The translations under genes were made by a program, and so were the position numbers. The notes under the pieces are model-generated. The model was not told the origin of the DNA, did not search any database, and saw only the letters and a program-made list of their open reading frames with translations. From Amnibacterium endophyticum (GTDB lineage: Bacteria; Actinomycetota; Actinomycetes; Actinomycetales; Microbacteriaceae), in contig NZ_JBHUEA010000003.1 of NCBI RefSeq assembly GCF_042680685.1, forward strand, positions 62,001-126,000: a stretch of 64,000 nucleotides of DNA, written 5' to 3'. Below are positions 51,832 through 61,669 of the stretch, one piece after another (position 1 is the first letter of the stretch; every line of letters begins with the position of its first letter).

Positions 51832-52073
51832 CACTCATATGTGTCGCTCAGGTTCGCCCACCGGCGGTTCTCCACAGGGACTCCACATGGGGAGAAGGGC
51901 TTCCCCCGCGCGTCCTCCACACGCCTGTGCACAGCGCCTCCCATAGTTTGCGCGGGTCGTTCGGAGCGGTCCGGCCGGGGCGCCCCGCGGAGCGCGCGGT
52001 GTCCGGGCGCGGTGGTACACCCGGGGTCGGCCCGGATCGGCCGAGCCGTGGGACGCGGGAGGGGGAGCAGCGC

Positions 52074-53450
<1,377 letters not shown>

Positions 53451-53463
53451 CCCGCGCCGCGGC

Positions 53464-53620
53464 GCTGTGCAGCGCGCAGCAGCACGGGCGGTGTCGCGCA
53501 ACGCCGCCCGTGTCGCTCAGGGCTGCACAGCATGGCGCGGAGGCGTCGGGGAGCGCGCGGTGACACGGGCCGTGTTGCGCAACGGCGACCTCGTCGCTGG
53601 GCGCTGCACGGGCCGTTCAG
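53464..53620. repeat. word cluster D: 19-bp spaced repeats after dnaB
   Basis: GTGTCGC occurs at 53491 and 53510, 19 bp apart. The 19-mers GTGTCGCGCAACGCCGCCC and GTGTCGCTCAGGGCTGCAC are followed 81 bp later by GTGTTGCGCAACGGCGACC (53572) and TCGTCGCTGGGCGCTGCAC (53591), the same two words in the same order. Around the first pair the ends GCTGTGCAGC and GGCTGCACAGC make an imperfect hairpin over about 68 bp. It lies 13 bp past the dnaB stop. Confidence 0.82.
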
Positions 53621-53660
53621 CGGCGGGCGGGGCCCGGCGGGCGGGGCGGCGGGCACGTCG

Positions 53661-53666
53661 TACGCT
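53661..53666 (+). promoter_or_regulatory. -10 hexamer before the membrane protein pair
   Basis: TACGCT lies 40 bases before the GTG at 53706, the only good hexamer in the region between the repeat cluster and the gene. Confidence 0.3.
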
Positions 53667-53705
53667 GGGGAGTCGGCCGCGGGACCTGCGGGCGAGGAGG
53701 GGACC

Positions 53706-54272
53706 GTGACCACGACGACCGGCCGCACGGCCCGACGCACTCCCGTCGCCGCGCCCGCGAGCCGCGCGGTGATCCTCGCGGTGCTGGCAGCGGTGGTCAC
53801 GTTCAGCACCGAGCACCGCCCCGCCTACCGCGTCGAGCTCGGCATCGTCGCCCTCGGCGTCTTCCTGCTCGGGCAGGCGGTGCTGCTCGCCGCCTGGTCG
53901 CCGCGCCTGGCGAGCACCCGCACGGGGCTCGCGCTGCTCGTGGCCCGCGCCTCGGTGTCCCTCCTCGGCGCGGTGCTGCTGCTGGCCGCGCCGGGCGGGG
54001 GCATCGACGTGCTGCGGCCCGTCCAGGTGCTCGTCTTCCTCGTCGTCGGCGGCCTCGAGGTGCTCGGCGCGCTGCTGCGGGCGGAGGGCCCTGACGCCTT
54101 CGGCGACGGGATCGTGATCGGCGGCCTGCAGGTCGTCGTCGGGCTGATGGTGGTCATCCTCGATCCCGACGTCGCGTTCTCCGTCGGCGTGCTCAGCGCA
54201 TGGGCCGCGCTGTCCGCGGTCTACCTCGGCATCGCCGCCGCGAACCTCCATGTGAAGCGGAGCCGCGCATGA
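53706..54272 (+). CDS. hypothetical membrane protein (six helices)
   Basis: A 188-residue integral membrane protein with about six hydrophobic segments, starting at about residue 20 (AVILAVLAAVVTF) and including LLGAVLLLAAPGGGIDVLRP and VLVFLVVGGLEVLGALL. The arrangement resembles the HdeD/DUF308 group, but that is only an impression. The start is GTG at 53706, with GAGGGGACC just upstream. It overlaps the next small membrane protein by 4 bp, so the two may work together. Confidence 0.8.
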   Translation: MTTTTGRTARRTPVAAPASRAVILAVLAAVVTFSTEHRPAYRVELGIVALGVFLLGQAVLLAAWSPRLASTRTGLALLVARASVSLLGAVLLLAAPGGGIDVLRPVQVLVFLVVGGLEVLGALLRAEGPDAFGDGIVIGGLQVVVGLMVVILDPDVAFSVGVLSAWAALSAVYLGIAAANLHVKRSRA

Positions 54273-54529
54273 GCCGTCCAAGCCTCCGCGAACGCCTGAA
54301 GCCGGTCGAGCTGGTCGGGTTCGCCGCCGTGCTCGCCGTGTTCACCGGCGGCATCGCGCTGATCGGCACCCGCGACCTGCAGCTCTCGGTGATCCTCGCC
54401 GGCGTCGCCTTCATCGTCGCGCTGCTCGTGCTCGCGATGCTGGCGCTCGCCGCCGGCGAGCCCGCGGATCCGGAGGACACCCGTCCGCTGCAGGACCGCC
54501 GGGACGAGGAGCGCAACCGCGACGCCTGA
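54269..54529 (+). CDS. small two-helix membrane protein
   Basis: An 86-residue protein: a basic N-terminus (SRPSLRERLKPVELVG), two hydrophobic segments at about 16-33 and 38-63, and an acidic/charged tail (DPEDTRPLQDRRDEERN). Its start overlaps the upstream membrane gene by 4 bp, pointing to an operon. No family is recognised. It converges on purB with three bases between the stops. Confidence 0.82.
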   Translation: MSRPSLRERLKPVELVGFAAVLAVFTGGIALIGTRDLQLSVILAGVAFIVALLVLAMLALAAGEPADPEDTRPLQDRRDEERNRDA

Positions 54530-54532
54530 GCG

Positions 54533-55915
54533 TCAGCGGACGTGGTCGACGAGCCGCTCCGCGAGCCCCGTGTAGCCGGCGGGCGTCAGCGCCGCGAGCC
54601 GCTCCGCCGCCGCCCGCTCGAGGCCGAGCCCCTCGACGAAGGCGCGCATCGTCGCGGCGTCCACCCGGCGCCCGCGCGTCAGCTCCTTGACCAGCTCGTA
54701 GGGGTTCTCGTGCGTGCTGCGTCCGGCGACGACCTCGGCGCGGACGACCGTCTGCACGGCCTCCCCCAGCACCTCCTGGTTCGCGTCGAGGTCGTCGAGC
54801 AGCCGCTGCCGGTCGAGGTCGATCTCGTCGAGGCCCCGGGCGATGTTGTCGAGGGCGACGAGCGCGTGGCCGATGCCGACGCCGATGTTGCGCTGGGTCG
54901 TCGAGTCGGTCAGGTCCCGCTGCCAGCGGGAGGTCACGAGCGTGCGGGCGAGGGTGCCGAGCACGCCGTCCGCGAGCTCGAGGTTCGCCTCGGCGTTCTC
55001 GAAGCGGATCGGGTTCACCTTGTGCGGCATGGTCGAGCTGCCGGTGGCGCCCGCCTGCGGCACCTGCTTCAGGTAGCCCTCCGCGATGTAGAGCCACACG
55101 TCGGTGCAGAGGTTGTGCAGGACCCCGTCCACGTGGGTGAGCCGGCCGTACAGCTCCACCTGCCAGTCGTGCGACTCGATCTGGGTGGTGAGCGGGTTCC
55201 AGGACAGCCCCAGGCCCTCGACGAAGCCCCGGGCGAGGCCCTGCCAGTCGATCTCCGGCGCCGCGACGACGTGGGCGGCGAAGTCCCCGGAGGCGCCGTT
55301 CGCCTTGCCCGTGATCTCCACCGCGAGCACCTGCGCCCGGAGCCGGGCGAGGCGGTGCACGAACACCGCGAGCTCCTTGCCCATCGTCGTCGGCGTCGCG
55401 GGCTGCCCGTGGGTGCGGGCGAGCATCGGCGCGTCCGCCCACCGCTCCGCGAGCCCGCGCAGGCGGGAGACGACCAGGTCGAACGCCGGCAGCCACACCT
55501 CGTGGAGCGCGTCCCGGACCGTGATCGCGACGGCGAGGTTGTTGATGTCCTCGCTGGTGCAGGCGAAGTGCACGAGCTCGGCGAGCCGCCCGAGGCCGAG
55601 CGCGTCGAGCCGGGCGCGCACGAGGTACTCCACGGCCTTCACGTCGTGCCGGGTCACCGCCTCGAGCCCGGCCAGCTCGGCGACCTCGGCGTCGCCGAAG
55701 GCGTCCGGCAGGCCGAGCAGGGCCGCGCGCTCGTCGGCACCGAGCGGAGCGGTGCCCGCGACGCCCGCGTCCGTCAGCGCGACGAGCCAGGCGACCTCGA
55801 CCCGCACCCGGGCGCGGTTCAGCCCGGCCTCGGAGAGGTGGGACGAGAGCGCGGACGTGGCGGCGCGGTAGCGGCCGTCGAGCGGGGAGATCGGCTGGTC
55901 GGACAGCGGGGGCAT
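54533..55915 (-). CDS. purB: adenylosuccinate lyase
   Basis: A 460-residue enzyme of the fumarase/aspartase superfamily used twice in purine synthesis (SAICAR and adenylosuccinate cleavage). It starts PISPLDGRYRAATSALS. Landmarks are CTSEDINNLAVAITVRDAL, ARTHGQPATPTTMGKELAVF and the signature loop GSSTMPHKVNPIRFENAE. It is the E. coli-type long form. GGAGGA precedes the ATG at 55915. It converges with the small membrane gene and is divergent from the next pair. Confidence 0.97.
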   Translation of the reverse strand: MPPLSDQPISPLDGRYRAATSALSSHLSEAGLNRARVRVEVAWLVALTDAGVAGTAPLGADERAALLGLPDAFGDAEVAELAGLEAVTRHDVKAVEYLVRARLDALGLGRLAELVHFACTSEDINNLAVAITVRDALHEVWLPAFDLVVSRLRGLAERWADAPMLARTHGQPATPTTMGKELAVFVHRLARLRAQVLAVEITGKANGASGDFAAHVVAAPEIDWQGLARGFVEGLGLSWNPLTTQIESHDWQVELYGRLTHVDGVLHNLCTDVWLYIAEGYLKQVPQAGATGSSTMPHKVNPIRFENAEANLELADGVLGTLARTLVTSRWQRDLTDSTTQRNIGVGIGHALVALDNIARGLDEIDLDRQRLLDDLDANQEVLGEAVQTVVRAEVVAGRSTHENPYELVKELTRGRRVDAATMRAFVEGLGLERAAAERLAALTPAGYTGLAERLVDHVR

Positions 55916-56061
55916 CGGGTCCTCCTTCACGGCCTGCAGGGCCGGTCGATCCTCCCAGACCCTCGGGTTCCGCTCCTCCCCAGGCCGCTCCTCGGGCCGC
56001 AGGGGGGGTGCGGGTCGCGGTCCGGGCGCTGCGGGCCGCTCGGGCGCGGCACCCTCTCGGC

Positions 56062-56298
56062 ATGCCCGACGACCTGCTCGACCGGATCCTCGGCACCGGA
56101 GGCGACCCGCGTGACGCCGCCGCGATCGAGGAGGCCCGGGCGATCGGCCGGGCGCTCGGGTCCGTCCCGCTGCCCGACCCGGTGCTGCCCGGATGGCAGT
56201 CGCTCTGCGCGGGCGAGTACGCCGAGGCCGTGCGGGTGCTGCAGCGGGTGATCGCGCTCGCCCACGACGCCCTCGCGGTGGCGCCCGCCGCGCGATGA
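56062..56298 (+). CDS. small hypothetical protein preceding the esterase-like gene
   Basis: A 78-residue soluble protein of unknown function: an N-terminal DDLLDRILGTGGDP, a short linker, and a C-terminal helix YAEAVRVLQRVIALAHDALA. Its stop overlaps the next start by 4 bp, which strongly suggests co-translation with the esterase-like protein. I considered an ESX substrate, but it has no WXG motif. ATG at 56062. Confidence 0.65.
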   Translation: MPDDLLDRILGTGGDPRDAAAIEEARAIGRALGSVPLPDPVLPGWQSLCAGEYAEAVRVLQRVIALAHDALAVAPAAR

Positions 56299-57716
56299 GC
56301 GCGCCGCCGTCGGTCGGCGGTCCCGTCGCGGTCGACACGGGCGAGATGCTGCGCGCCGCCGCGGTGCTCGGCGGGGCCCGGAAGGGGCTGCGCGGCCTCG
56401 CCGCCCGGGCGCGGGCCGCTGCGCTCGGCGCCTCGCCGCACGTCTCGGGCGCCCTGCACGAGGCGGCCGACCGCCTGGACGACGCCGAGCGCCAGGCCGC
56501 GCTCGCGGCGGACGGGCTGCGGACCGCCGCGCAGCGCTACGGGTGGACCGAGCACGCGATCGCCCGCTCGCAGCAGACCGGCTTCGCCCTCGCCGGCGCG
56601 ATCGAGGGGCTCGGGCTGCGGATCGCGCCGGCGCCGACGCTGCTCGCCGACGCGCTCGTCAGCGGCGGCTTCCTCGCCCAGCAGGCGCTCGACGAGTGGA
56701 TCCGCACCGGCAGGATCGCCCCGCAGTCCGACCCCGAGGTCGTGCGGTGGCTGCAGCTGCGGCTGTCCTCGCTCGACGACACCGTGCGCGGCCTGCTCGG
56801 CGTCGAGACCCCGCGCGACCTCCTCGTGGACGACCCGGGGTCGCCCTTCGGCACCGAGGCGATCGGCGCGCTGCTCGCGGCGATGATCTGGCCGACGGCG
56901 CACCCGATCGCCGTGCGTCGGACCGCGTCCTCCCCGACGGCGCGACCGGGCTCGCTCGAGGAGCTGGGGCGGCGCCTGCCCGACGGGGCCTCGCCCGAGG
57001 GTCAGGTGCGGGTCGAGCGGTACGAGGACGGCGGCCGGGCGCGCTGGATCGTCTACAGCGCCGGCACCGTCACCTTCGACGTGCGCAGCGGCGAGGAGCC
57101 CTTCGATCTGGAGTCCGACGTGCGCGGGGTGGCGGGCACCCCGACCGACGCGCAGCGGGCGGTGCTGGACGCGATGCGGCAGGCGGGCGTCGGGCCGGAC
57201 GACCCCGTCCTGCTCGTCGGGCACTCGCAGGGCGCGCTGAACGTGCTGCGCATCGCGGAGCGCGGCGACTACGCGGTCGAGGGCGTGGTGCAGTTCGGCG
57301 GCCCGACGGAGCAGATCCCGGCGCCGCCCGGCGTCGACGTGCTGCAGGTGACGCACGACCAGGACCTCGTGCCGGCGCTCGGCGGCGTGCCCGCGGCGGC
57401 GGGCGCGGGCACGGTGGTGGTGCGGCGATCGCTGCCGGACGCCGCCCTGCGGCCCGTCTACGGCAGCGGGGCGGCCGCGGCGTTCCCCGCGCACGACATG
57501 GTCGAGTACCGCCGCACCGTCGCCGCTGCGGAGGCGTCCGGCTCCACCCGGATCGCGGCGCTGCGGACGCGGTGGACGGGCTTCCTCGGCGGCGAGGAGG
57601 GCACCGCGACCCGCTACGCCGCGCGACGGATCGTCCCGGACGGCGGGGAGCCGGTCAGCGCTCCCGGTCGTCCCCGCTCAGCGGGCGCAGCACCAGCCCC
57701 ACCAGCCAGCCGATGA
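56295..57716 (+). CDS. alpha/beta-hydrolase with ESX-like helical N-terminus
   Basis: A 473-residue protein. Residues about 1-80 (VDTGEMLRAAAVLGGARKGL, HVSGALHEAADRLDDAERQA) look like the two-helix coil found at the start of actinobacterial ESX/PPE-related hydrolases. A linker, then an alpha/beta-hydrolase domain with the nucleophile motif VGHSQGALNVL near residue 316, an Asp in THDQDLVP and a His in PAHDMVEY forming a likely triad. No signal peptide is seen. The C-terminal 20 residues overlap the opposing gene. Substrate unknown. ATG at 56295 overlaps the small gene upstream. Confidence 0.75.
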   Translation: MSAPPSVGGPVAVDTGEMLRAAAVLGGARKGLRGLAARARAAALGASPHVSGALHEAADRLDDAERQAALAADGLRTAAQRYGWTEHAIARSQQTGFALAGAIEGLGLRIAPAPTLLADALVSGGFLAQQALDEWIRTGRIAPQSDPEVVRWLQLRLSSLDDTVRGLLGVETPRDLLVDDPGSPFGTEAIGALLAAMIWPTAHPIAVRRTASSPTARPGSLEELGRRLPDGASPEGQVRVERYEDGGRARWIVYSAGTVTFDVRSGEEPFDLESDVRGVAGTPTDAQRAVLDAMRQAGVGPDDPVLLVGHSQGALNVLRIAERGDYAVEGVVQFGGPTEQIPAPPGVDVLQVTHDQDLVPALGGVPAAAGAGTVVVRRSLPDAALRPVYGSGAAAAFPAHDMVEYRRTVAAAEASGSTRIAALRTRWTGFLGGEEGTATRYAARRIVPDGGEPVSAPGRPRSAGAAPAPPASR

Positions 57717-58077
57717 CGCCCAGCACCAGCGCGCCGAGCACGCCCCACCAGAACCCGTCCACGACCAGCCCGAAGCCGATGGCGTCGCTCAGCCAGGCGA
57801 CGAGCAGGAACAGCAGCCCGTTCACCACGAGCGAGATCAGCCCGAGGGTGAGGAGGTACAGCGGGAACGCGACGATGCGGATCGCGGTGCCGAGCACGCC
57901 GTTCACCACGCCGAACAGCAGCCCGAGCAGCAGGAACGTCAGCACGCTCGCGACAGCGTCCCCGCGGTCGTAGGCGACCACCCGGACCCCGCTGCTCCAG
58001 CCGACGGCGGCGAACAGCAGCGTCGTCAGCCAGAGGGCGATGGCGTTCACGATCACCCGCACGACGAAGCGGCGCAT
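57655..58077 (-). CDS. phage-holin-like four-helix membrane protein
   Basis: A 140-residue protein with four hydrophobic segments (VIVNAIALWLTTLLFAAVG, VLTFLLLGLLFGVVNGVLG, LISLVVNGLLFLLVAWLSD, WGVLGALVLGVIGWLVGLVL). It matches the actinobacterial 'mycobacterial 4 TMS phage holin' family pattern; despite that name such proteins are chromosomal and their role is unclear. ATG at 58077. Its end overlaps the esterase-like gene by 62 bp on the opposite strand. It diverges from the E1-alpha gene. Confidence 0.85.
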   Translation of the reverse strand: MRRFVVRVIVNAIALWLTTLLFAAVGWSSGVRVVAYDRGDAVASVLTFLLLGLLFGVVNGVLGTAIRIVAFPLYLLTLGLISLVVNGLLFLLVAWLSDAIGFGLVVDGFWWGVLGALVLGVIGWLVGLVLRPLSGDDRER

Positions 58078-58109
58078 CCCCCCACTATGGCGCACCGGAC
58101 CCTGCGCCC

Positions 58110-58145
58110 GCCCTCCTGCATGCCCGCCGCGGCATGCAGGAGGGC
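58110..58145. promoter_or_regulatory. 15-bp perfect inverted repeat in the divergent gap
   Basis: GCCCTCCTGCATGCC and its exact inverse flank a six-base spacer, between two divergent starts (58077 and 58241). Placed 19 bp before the TACAGT -10 of the E1-alpha operon it overlaps the expected -35 region, so it could be an operator; in RNA it would be a strong hairpin. Confidence 0.5.
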
Positions 58146-58163
58146 GATCGCGCGCCCTGCGGA

Positions 58164-58169
58164 TACAGT
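58164..58169 (+). promoter_or_regulatory. -10 hexamer of the E1/E2 operon
   Basis: TACAGT is 71 bases before the E1-alpha start. It is the best hexamer in the gap. Confidence 0.35.
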
Positions 58170-58240
58170 GACGGCCGGGCCGGAGCGCCCCGCGCCAGGT
58201 GCCCCGACCCGGGTCGCGCCCCGCGGGGGAGAGGAGCGGC

Positions 58241-59356
58241 ATGGCAGCGGATCCCGAGACGGTGTCCGTGCTCGACGAGCACGGGGCCCTGCAGCCGACG
58301 GCGGCGGCGGAGCCCTATGCGGAGCGGGCGCTGGGGGTGCCGACCGAGACGAAGCTGCGGTTCCTCGAGGACATGGTGACGACGCGCGCCTTCGACGTCG
58401 CGGCGGCGAACCTGCAGCGCCAGGGCCACCTCGCGCTCTGGGTGCCGAGCTACGGCCAGGAGGCGGCGCAGGTCGGCTCGGGCCGGGCCGCCCGACCGCA
58501 GGACACCTTGTTCCCCGCGTACCGCGAGCACGCCGTCGCGATGGTCCGCGGCCTCGACCCCCTCGCGATCATCCGGCTCTACCGGGGCGCGACCCACGGC
58601 GGCTGGGACCCGGCGGCGAACGGGAACTTCCGCGTCTACTGCCTGGTGATCGGCTCCCAGACCCTGCACGCGACCGGGTACGCGATGGGCGTGCAGCTCG
58701 ACGGGCTGGCCGGCACCGGCGACCCCGAGCGCGACGAGGCGGTGCTCGTCTACTTCGGCGACGGCGCGACCGCGCAGGGCGACACCAACGAGGCGCTGGT
58801 CTTCGCGGCGAGCTACGCGACCCCGCAGGTCTTCTTCATCCAGAACAACCACTGGGCGATCTCGGTCCCCGTCGAGCGCCAGTCCCGGGTCCCGCTCTAC
58901 CGCCGCGCCTCGGGCTTCGGCATCCCGGGCGTCCGGGTCGACGGCAACGACGTGCTCGCCGTGCACGCGGTGACGGGCGCGCTGCTCGACGACGCGCGGG
59001 CCGGCCGCGGCCCCGCGCTGATCGAGGCGCTGACGTACCGCATCGGCGCGCACACGAGCAGCGACGACCCGACGAAGTACCGGTCGGAGGAGGAGCTGCA
59101 GCGCTGGACGCTGCGCGACCCGATCCTCCGGCTGCGCCGCCACCTCGAGCACGACGGCGTCGGCGCCGAGGTGCTCGACGAGATCGACGCGCGCGCCCAG
59201 GACGTCGCCGCGGACGTACGGCGGCGGGCGCTCGAGCTGACGGACCCCCCGCTCAGCCTGATGTTCGAGCACGTCTACAGCGAGGAGCACCCGCGCATGC
59301 GGGAGCAGCAGGCGTGGCTCGAGCGCTACGAGTCCTCGTTCGGAGGTGGCGCATGA
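58241..59356 (+). CDS. 2-oxoacid dehydrogenase E1 component, alpha subunit
   Basis: A 371-residue thiamine-diphosphate subunit. The TPP-binding motif is GDGATAQGDTNEALVFAASY, ending with the conserved NNHWAIS; the family segment YGQEAAQVGSG and the phosphorylation-loop region RIGAHTSSDDPTKYR are present. It decarboxylates pyruvate or a branched-chain 2-oxoacid; which one cannot be settled by eye, although the BkdA-like DDPTKYR motif leans to branched-chain. ATG at 58241 with GAGAGGAG upstream. It overlaps the beta subunit by 4 bp. Confidence 0.92.
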   Translation: MAADPETVSVLDEHGALQPTAAAEPYAERALGVPTETKLRFLEDMVTTRAFDVAAANLQRQGHLALWVPSYGQEAAQVGSGRAARPQDTLFPAYREHAVAMVRGLDPLAIIRLYRGATHGGWDPAANGNFRVYCLVIGSQTLHATGYAMGVQLDGLAGTGDPERDEAVLVYFGDGATAQGDTNEALVFAASYATPQVFFIQNNHWAISVPVERQSRVPLYRRASGFGIPGVRVDGNDVLAVHAVTGALLDDARAGRGPALIEALTYRIGAHTSSDDPTKYRSEEELQRWTLRDPILRLRRHLEHDGVGAEVLDEIDARAQDVAADVRRRALELTDPPLSLMFEHVYSEEHPRMREQQAWLERYESSFGGGA

Positions 59357-60327
59357 CCTCGATGCCGATGGTGAAGGCGCTGAACGCGGGGCTCCGCCGC
59401 GCGCTGGCCGAGGACGACCGGGTGCTCATGATGGGGGAGGACGTCGGCACGCTCGGCGGCGTGTTCCGCGTCACGGAGGGCCTGCAGGCGGAGTTCGGCG
59501 ACAAGCGGGTCTTCGACACCCCGCTCGCCGAGTCAGGCATCGTCGGGGCGGCGATCGGGCTCGCGATGCGCGGCTACCGGCCGGTCTGCGAGATCCAGTT
59601 CGACGGCTTCATCTACCCGGGCTTCGACCAGATCACCTCGCAGCTCGCGAAGGTCACGAACCGGCACGAGGGCGCCCTGACGATGCCGGTCGTGATCCGG
59701 GTGCCCTACGGCGGCCACATCGGCGCTGTCGAGCACCACCAGGAGAGCCCGGAGACGCTGTTCGCGCACACCGCCGGCCTCCGCGTCGTCTCGCCGTCCA
59801 CCCCGAACGACGCCTACTGGATGATCCAGCAGGCGATCGCCTCGGACGACCCGGTGCTGTTCTTCGAGCCGAAGGGCCGGTACTGGCCGAAGGGCGAGGT
59901 CGACACCGAATCCCCCGCCGTGCCGCTGCACGCGAGCCGGGTCGTGCGCACCGGCACCGACGCGACGCTGATCGGCTACGGGCCGATGGTCAGCGTGCTG
60001 CTCACCGCGGCGGAGATCGCGGCCGAGGAGGGGCGCAGCCTCGAGGTCGTCGACGTCCGCTCCCTCTCCCCGATCGACTGGGGCCCCGTCGTCGGCAGCG
60101 TCGAGAAGACGGGCCGCGCGGTCGTCGCCCACGAGGCGTCGGAGTTCCTCGGGATCGGCGCGGAGATCGCCGCCACCGTGACCGAGCGCGCCTTCTACGC
60201 CCTGGAGGCCCCGGTGCTGCGGGTCGCCGGGTTCGACATCCCCTTCCCGCCGGCGCGGCTCGAGAAGCTGCACCTGCCCGACGCGGACCGCGTGCTCGAC
60301 GCCGTGGACCGCGCCTTCGCGTACTAG
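59353..60327 (+). CDS. 2-oxoacid dehydrogenase E1 component, beta subunit
   Basis: A 324-residue transketolase-like subunit. Recognisable are MMGEDVGTLGGVFRVTEGL, DTPLAESGIVGAAIGLAMRG, IQFDGFIYPGFDQI and RVPYGGHIGAVEHHQESPE. It completes the E1 active site with the alpha subunit. It ends with the typical FPPARLEKLHLP stretch. Its ATG overlaps the alpha stop; the E2 gene starts 11 bp downstream behind TAGGAGGA. Confidence 0.94.
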   Translation: MTSMPMVKALNAGLRRALAEDDRVLMMGEDVGTLGGVFRVTEGLQAEFGDKRVFDTPLAESGIVGAAIGLAMRGYRPVCEIQFDGFIYPGFDQITSQLAKVTNRHEGALTMPVVIRVPYGGHIGAVEHHQESPETLFAHTAGLRVVSPSTPNDAYWMIQQAIASDDPVLFFEPKGRYWPKGEVDTESPAVPLHASRVVRTGTDATLIGYGPMVSVLLTAAEIAAEEGRSLEVVDVRSLSPIDWGPVVGSVEKTGRAVVAHEASEFLGIGAEIAATVTERAFYALEAPVLRVAGFDIPFPPARLEKLHLPDADRVLDAVDRAFAY

Positions 60328-60338
60328 GAGGAACCGCC

Positions 60339-61640
60339 GTGACCACCTCCCGATTCGCCCTGCCCGACGTCGGCGAGGGCCTGACCGAGGCCGAGATCGT
60401 CAGCTGGAAGGTCGCGCCCGGCGACCAGGTCGGCGTGGACCAGGTGATCGTCGAGATCGAGACCGCGAAGTCGCTCGTCGAGCTGCCGTCGCCCTACGCC
60501 GGCACCGTCGACGCGCTGCTCGTGGCCGAGGGCGACACCGTCGCGGTCGGCACGGACATCATCGCCGTCGCCTCCGGCACCCCCGAGCAGCTCGCGGCGC
60601 CGCTGCGCACCCCCGCGCAGGCCGCGGCGCCGAACGAGGTGCAGGTGCGCGAGCCCGAGGAGCAGACGGAGGAGCGCAGCGGCGCCGTCCTCGTCGGCTA
60701 CGGCGTGGACGCACGCGCGAAGAGCCGCCGCTCACAGCGGACCGCCTCGCACGGCTCGCAGGTGCCGCCGAAGGAGGCCGTCGCCGCCCCGGTGAAGCCC
60801 CCGATCCGGAAGCTCGCGAAGGACCTGGGCGTCGACCTCGCCCGCGTCGCGCCGTCCGGCCCGTCGGGGGAGGTCACCCGGGACGACGTGCTGCGCGCCA
60901 AGCAGCAGGTCAGCGTCTTCCGGAACGTCGAGACCCCGGAGTGGCCGGAGGACCGCGAGGAGCGCATCCCCGTGAAGGGCGTGCGCAAGGCCACCGCGGC
61001 CGCCATGGTGCGGAGCGCCTTCACCGCGCCGCACGTCAGCGTCTTCGTCGACGTGGACGCGACCCGGACGATGGAGTACGTGCGCCGCCTGAAGGCGTCG
61101 CCGGACTTCGCGAACGTGAAGATCTCGCCGCTGCTCGTCATGGCGAAGGCCGTGATCTGGGCGGTGCAGCGCAACCCGACGGTCAACTCGACCTGGACGG
61201 ACAGCGAGATCGTCGTCCACCACTACGTGAACCTCGGGATCGCGGCCGCGACGCCGCGGGGGCTCATCGTGCCGAACGTGAAGGACGCGCAGTCGCTCTC
61301 GATGCGGGCGCTCGCGGGCTCGCTGGAGCAGCTGACGATCACCGCCCGCGACGGCCGGTCGACGCCGGCGGACATGGCGGACGGCACGATCACCATCACG
61401 AACCTCGGCAGCTTCGGCGTCGACACCGGCACGCCGATCCTGAACCCGGGGGAGGTGTCGATCGTCGCGCTGGGCACGATCCGGCAGAAGCCCTGGGTCG
61501 TCGACGGGCAGGTGGTCCCCCGCTACGTCACCACGGTCGCCGCGAGCTTCGACCACCGCGTCGTCGACGGCGACGTGGCGAGCCGCTTCGTCGCGGACCT
61601 CGCGAGCGTCGTGGAGGAGCCGGCGCTGCTGCTCGACTGA
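60339..61640 (+). CDS. 2-oxoacid dehydrogenase E2 component (dihydrolipoamide acyltransferase)
   Basis: A 433-residue E2. One lipoyl domain (about 1-80) with the lipoylated lysine in EIETAKSLVE, an Ala/Pro/Glu linker, a peripheral-subunit-binding domain (about 148-182, IRKLAKDLGVDLARVAPSG) and the acyltransferase domain with the catalytic SFDHRVVDGDVAS. GTG at 60339 behind GGAGGAA. No E3 gene follows; the dihydrolipoyl dehydrogenase must be shared with another complex. It is followed by an expanded REP-like repeat array. Confidence 0.95.
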   Translation: MTTSRFALPDVGEGLTEAEIVSWKVAPGDQVGVDQVIVEIETAKSLVELPSPYAGTVDALLVAEGDTVAVGTDIIAVASGTPEQLAAPLRTPAQAAAPNEVQVREPEEQTEERSGAVLVGYGVDARAKSRRSQRTASHGSQVPPKEAVAAPVKPPIRKLAKDLGVDLARVAPSGPSGEVTRDDVLRAKQQVSVFRNVETPEWPEDREERIPVKGVRKATAAAMVRSAFTAPHVSVFVDVDATRTMEYVRRLKASPDFANVKISPLLVMAKAVIWAVQRNPTVNSTWTDSEIVVHHYVNLGIAAATPRGLIVPNVKDAQSLSMRALAGSLEQLTITARDGRSTPADMADGTITITNLGSFGVDTGTPILNPGEVSIVALGTIRQKPWVVDGQVVPRYVTTVAASFDHRVVDGDVASRFVADLASVVEEPALLLD

Positions 61641-61669
61641 GCCGCAGCATGCGCCGCCGGTCGAGTCGA

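Larger units (their letters stand above)
51412..52073. other. long rplI-dnaB gap
   Basis: A 662-bp stretch without a supported gene, though frames open upstream of dnaB extend into it. It contains the rplI terminator, an inverted-word cluster (51498-51726), a 16-bp palindrome (51816-51831), and TCCACA-bearing inverted repeats around 51871-51921. The dnaB start at 52074 lies 662 bp from rplI. Confidence 0.6.

Noticed and set aside
51804..52073. A longer DnaB start about 90 residues upstream
   Set aside because: The extra part has no similarity to DnaB and covers inverted repeats; ATG 52074 has a good ribosome binding site and the family N-terminus.
57655..58077. Prophage remnant suggested by the holin-like protein
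   Set aside because: No other phage genes, integrase or attachment site are near; this family is chromosomal in Actinobacteria.
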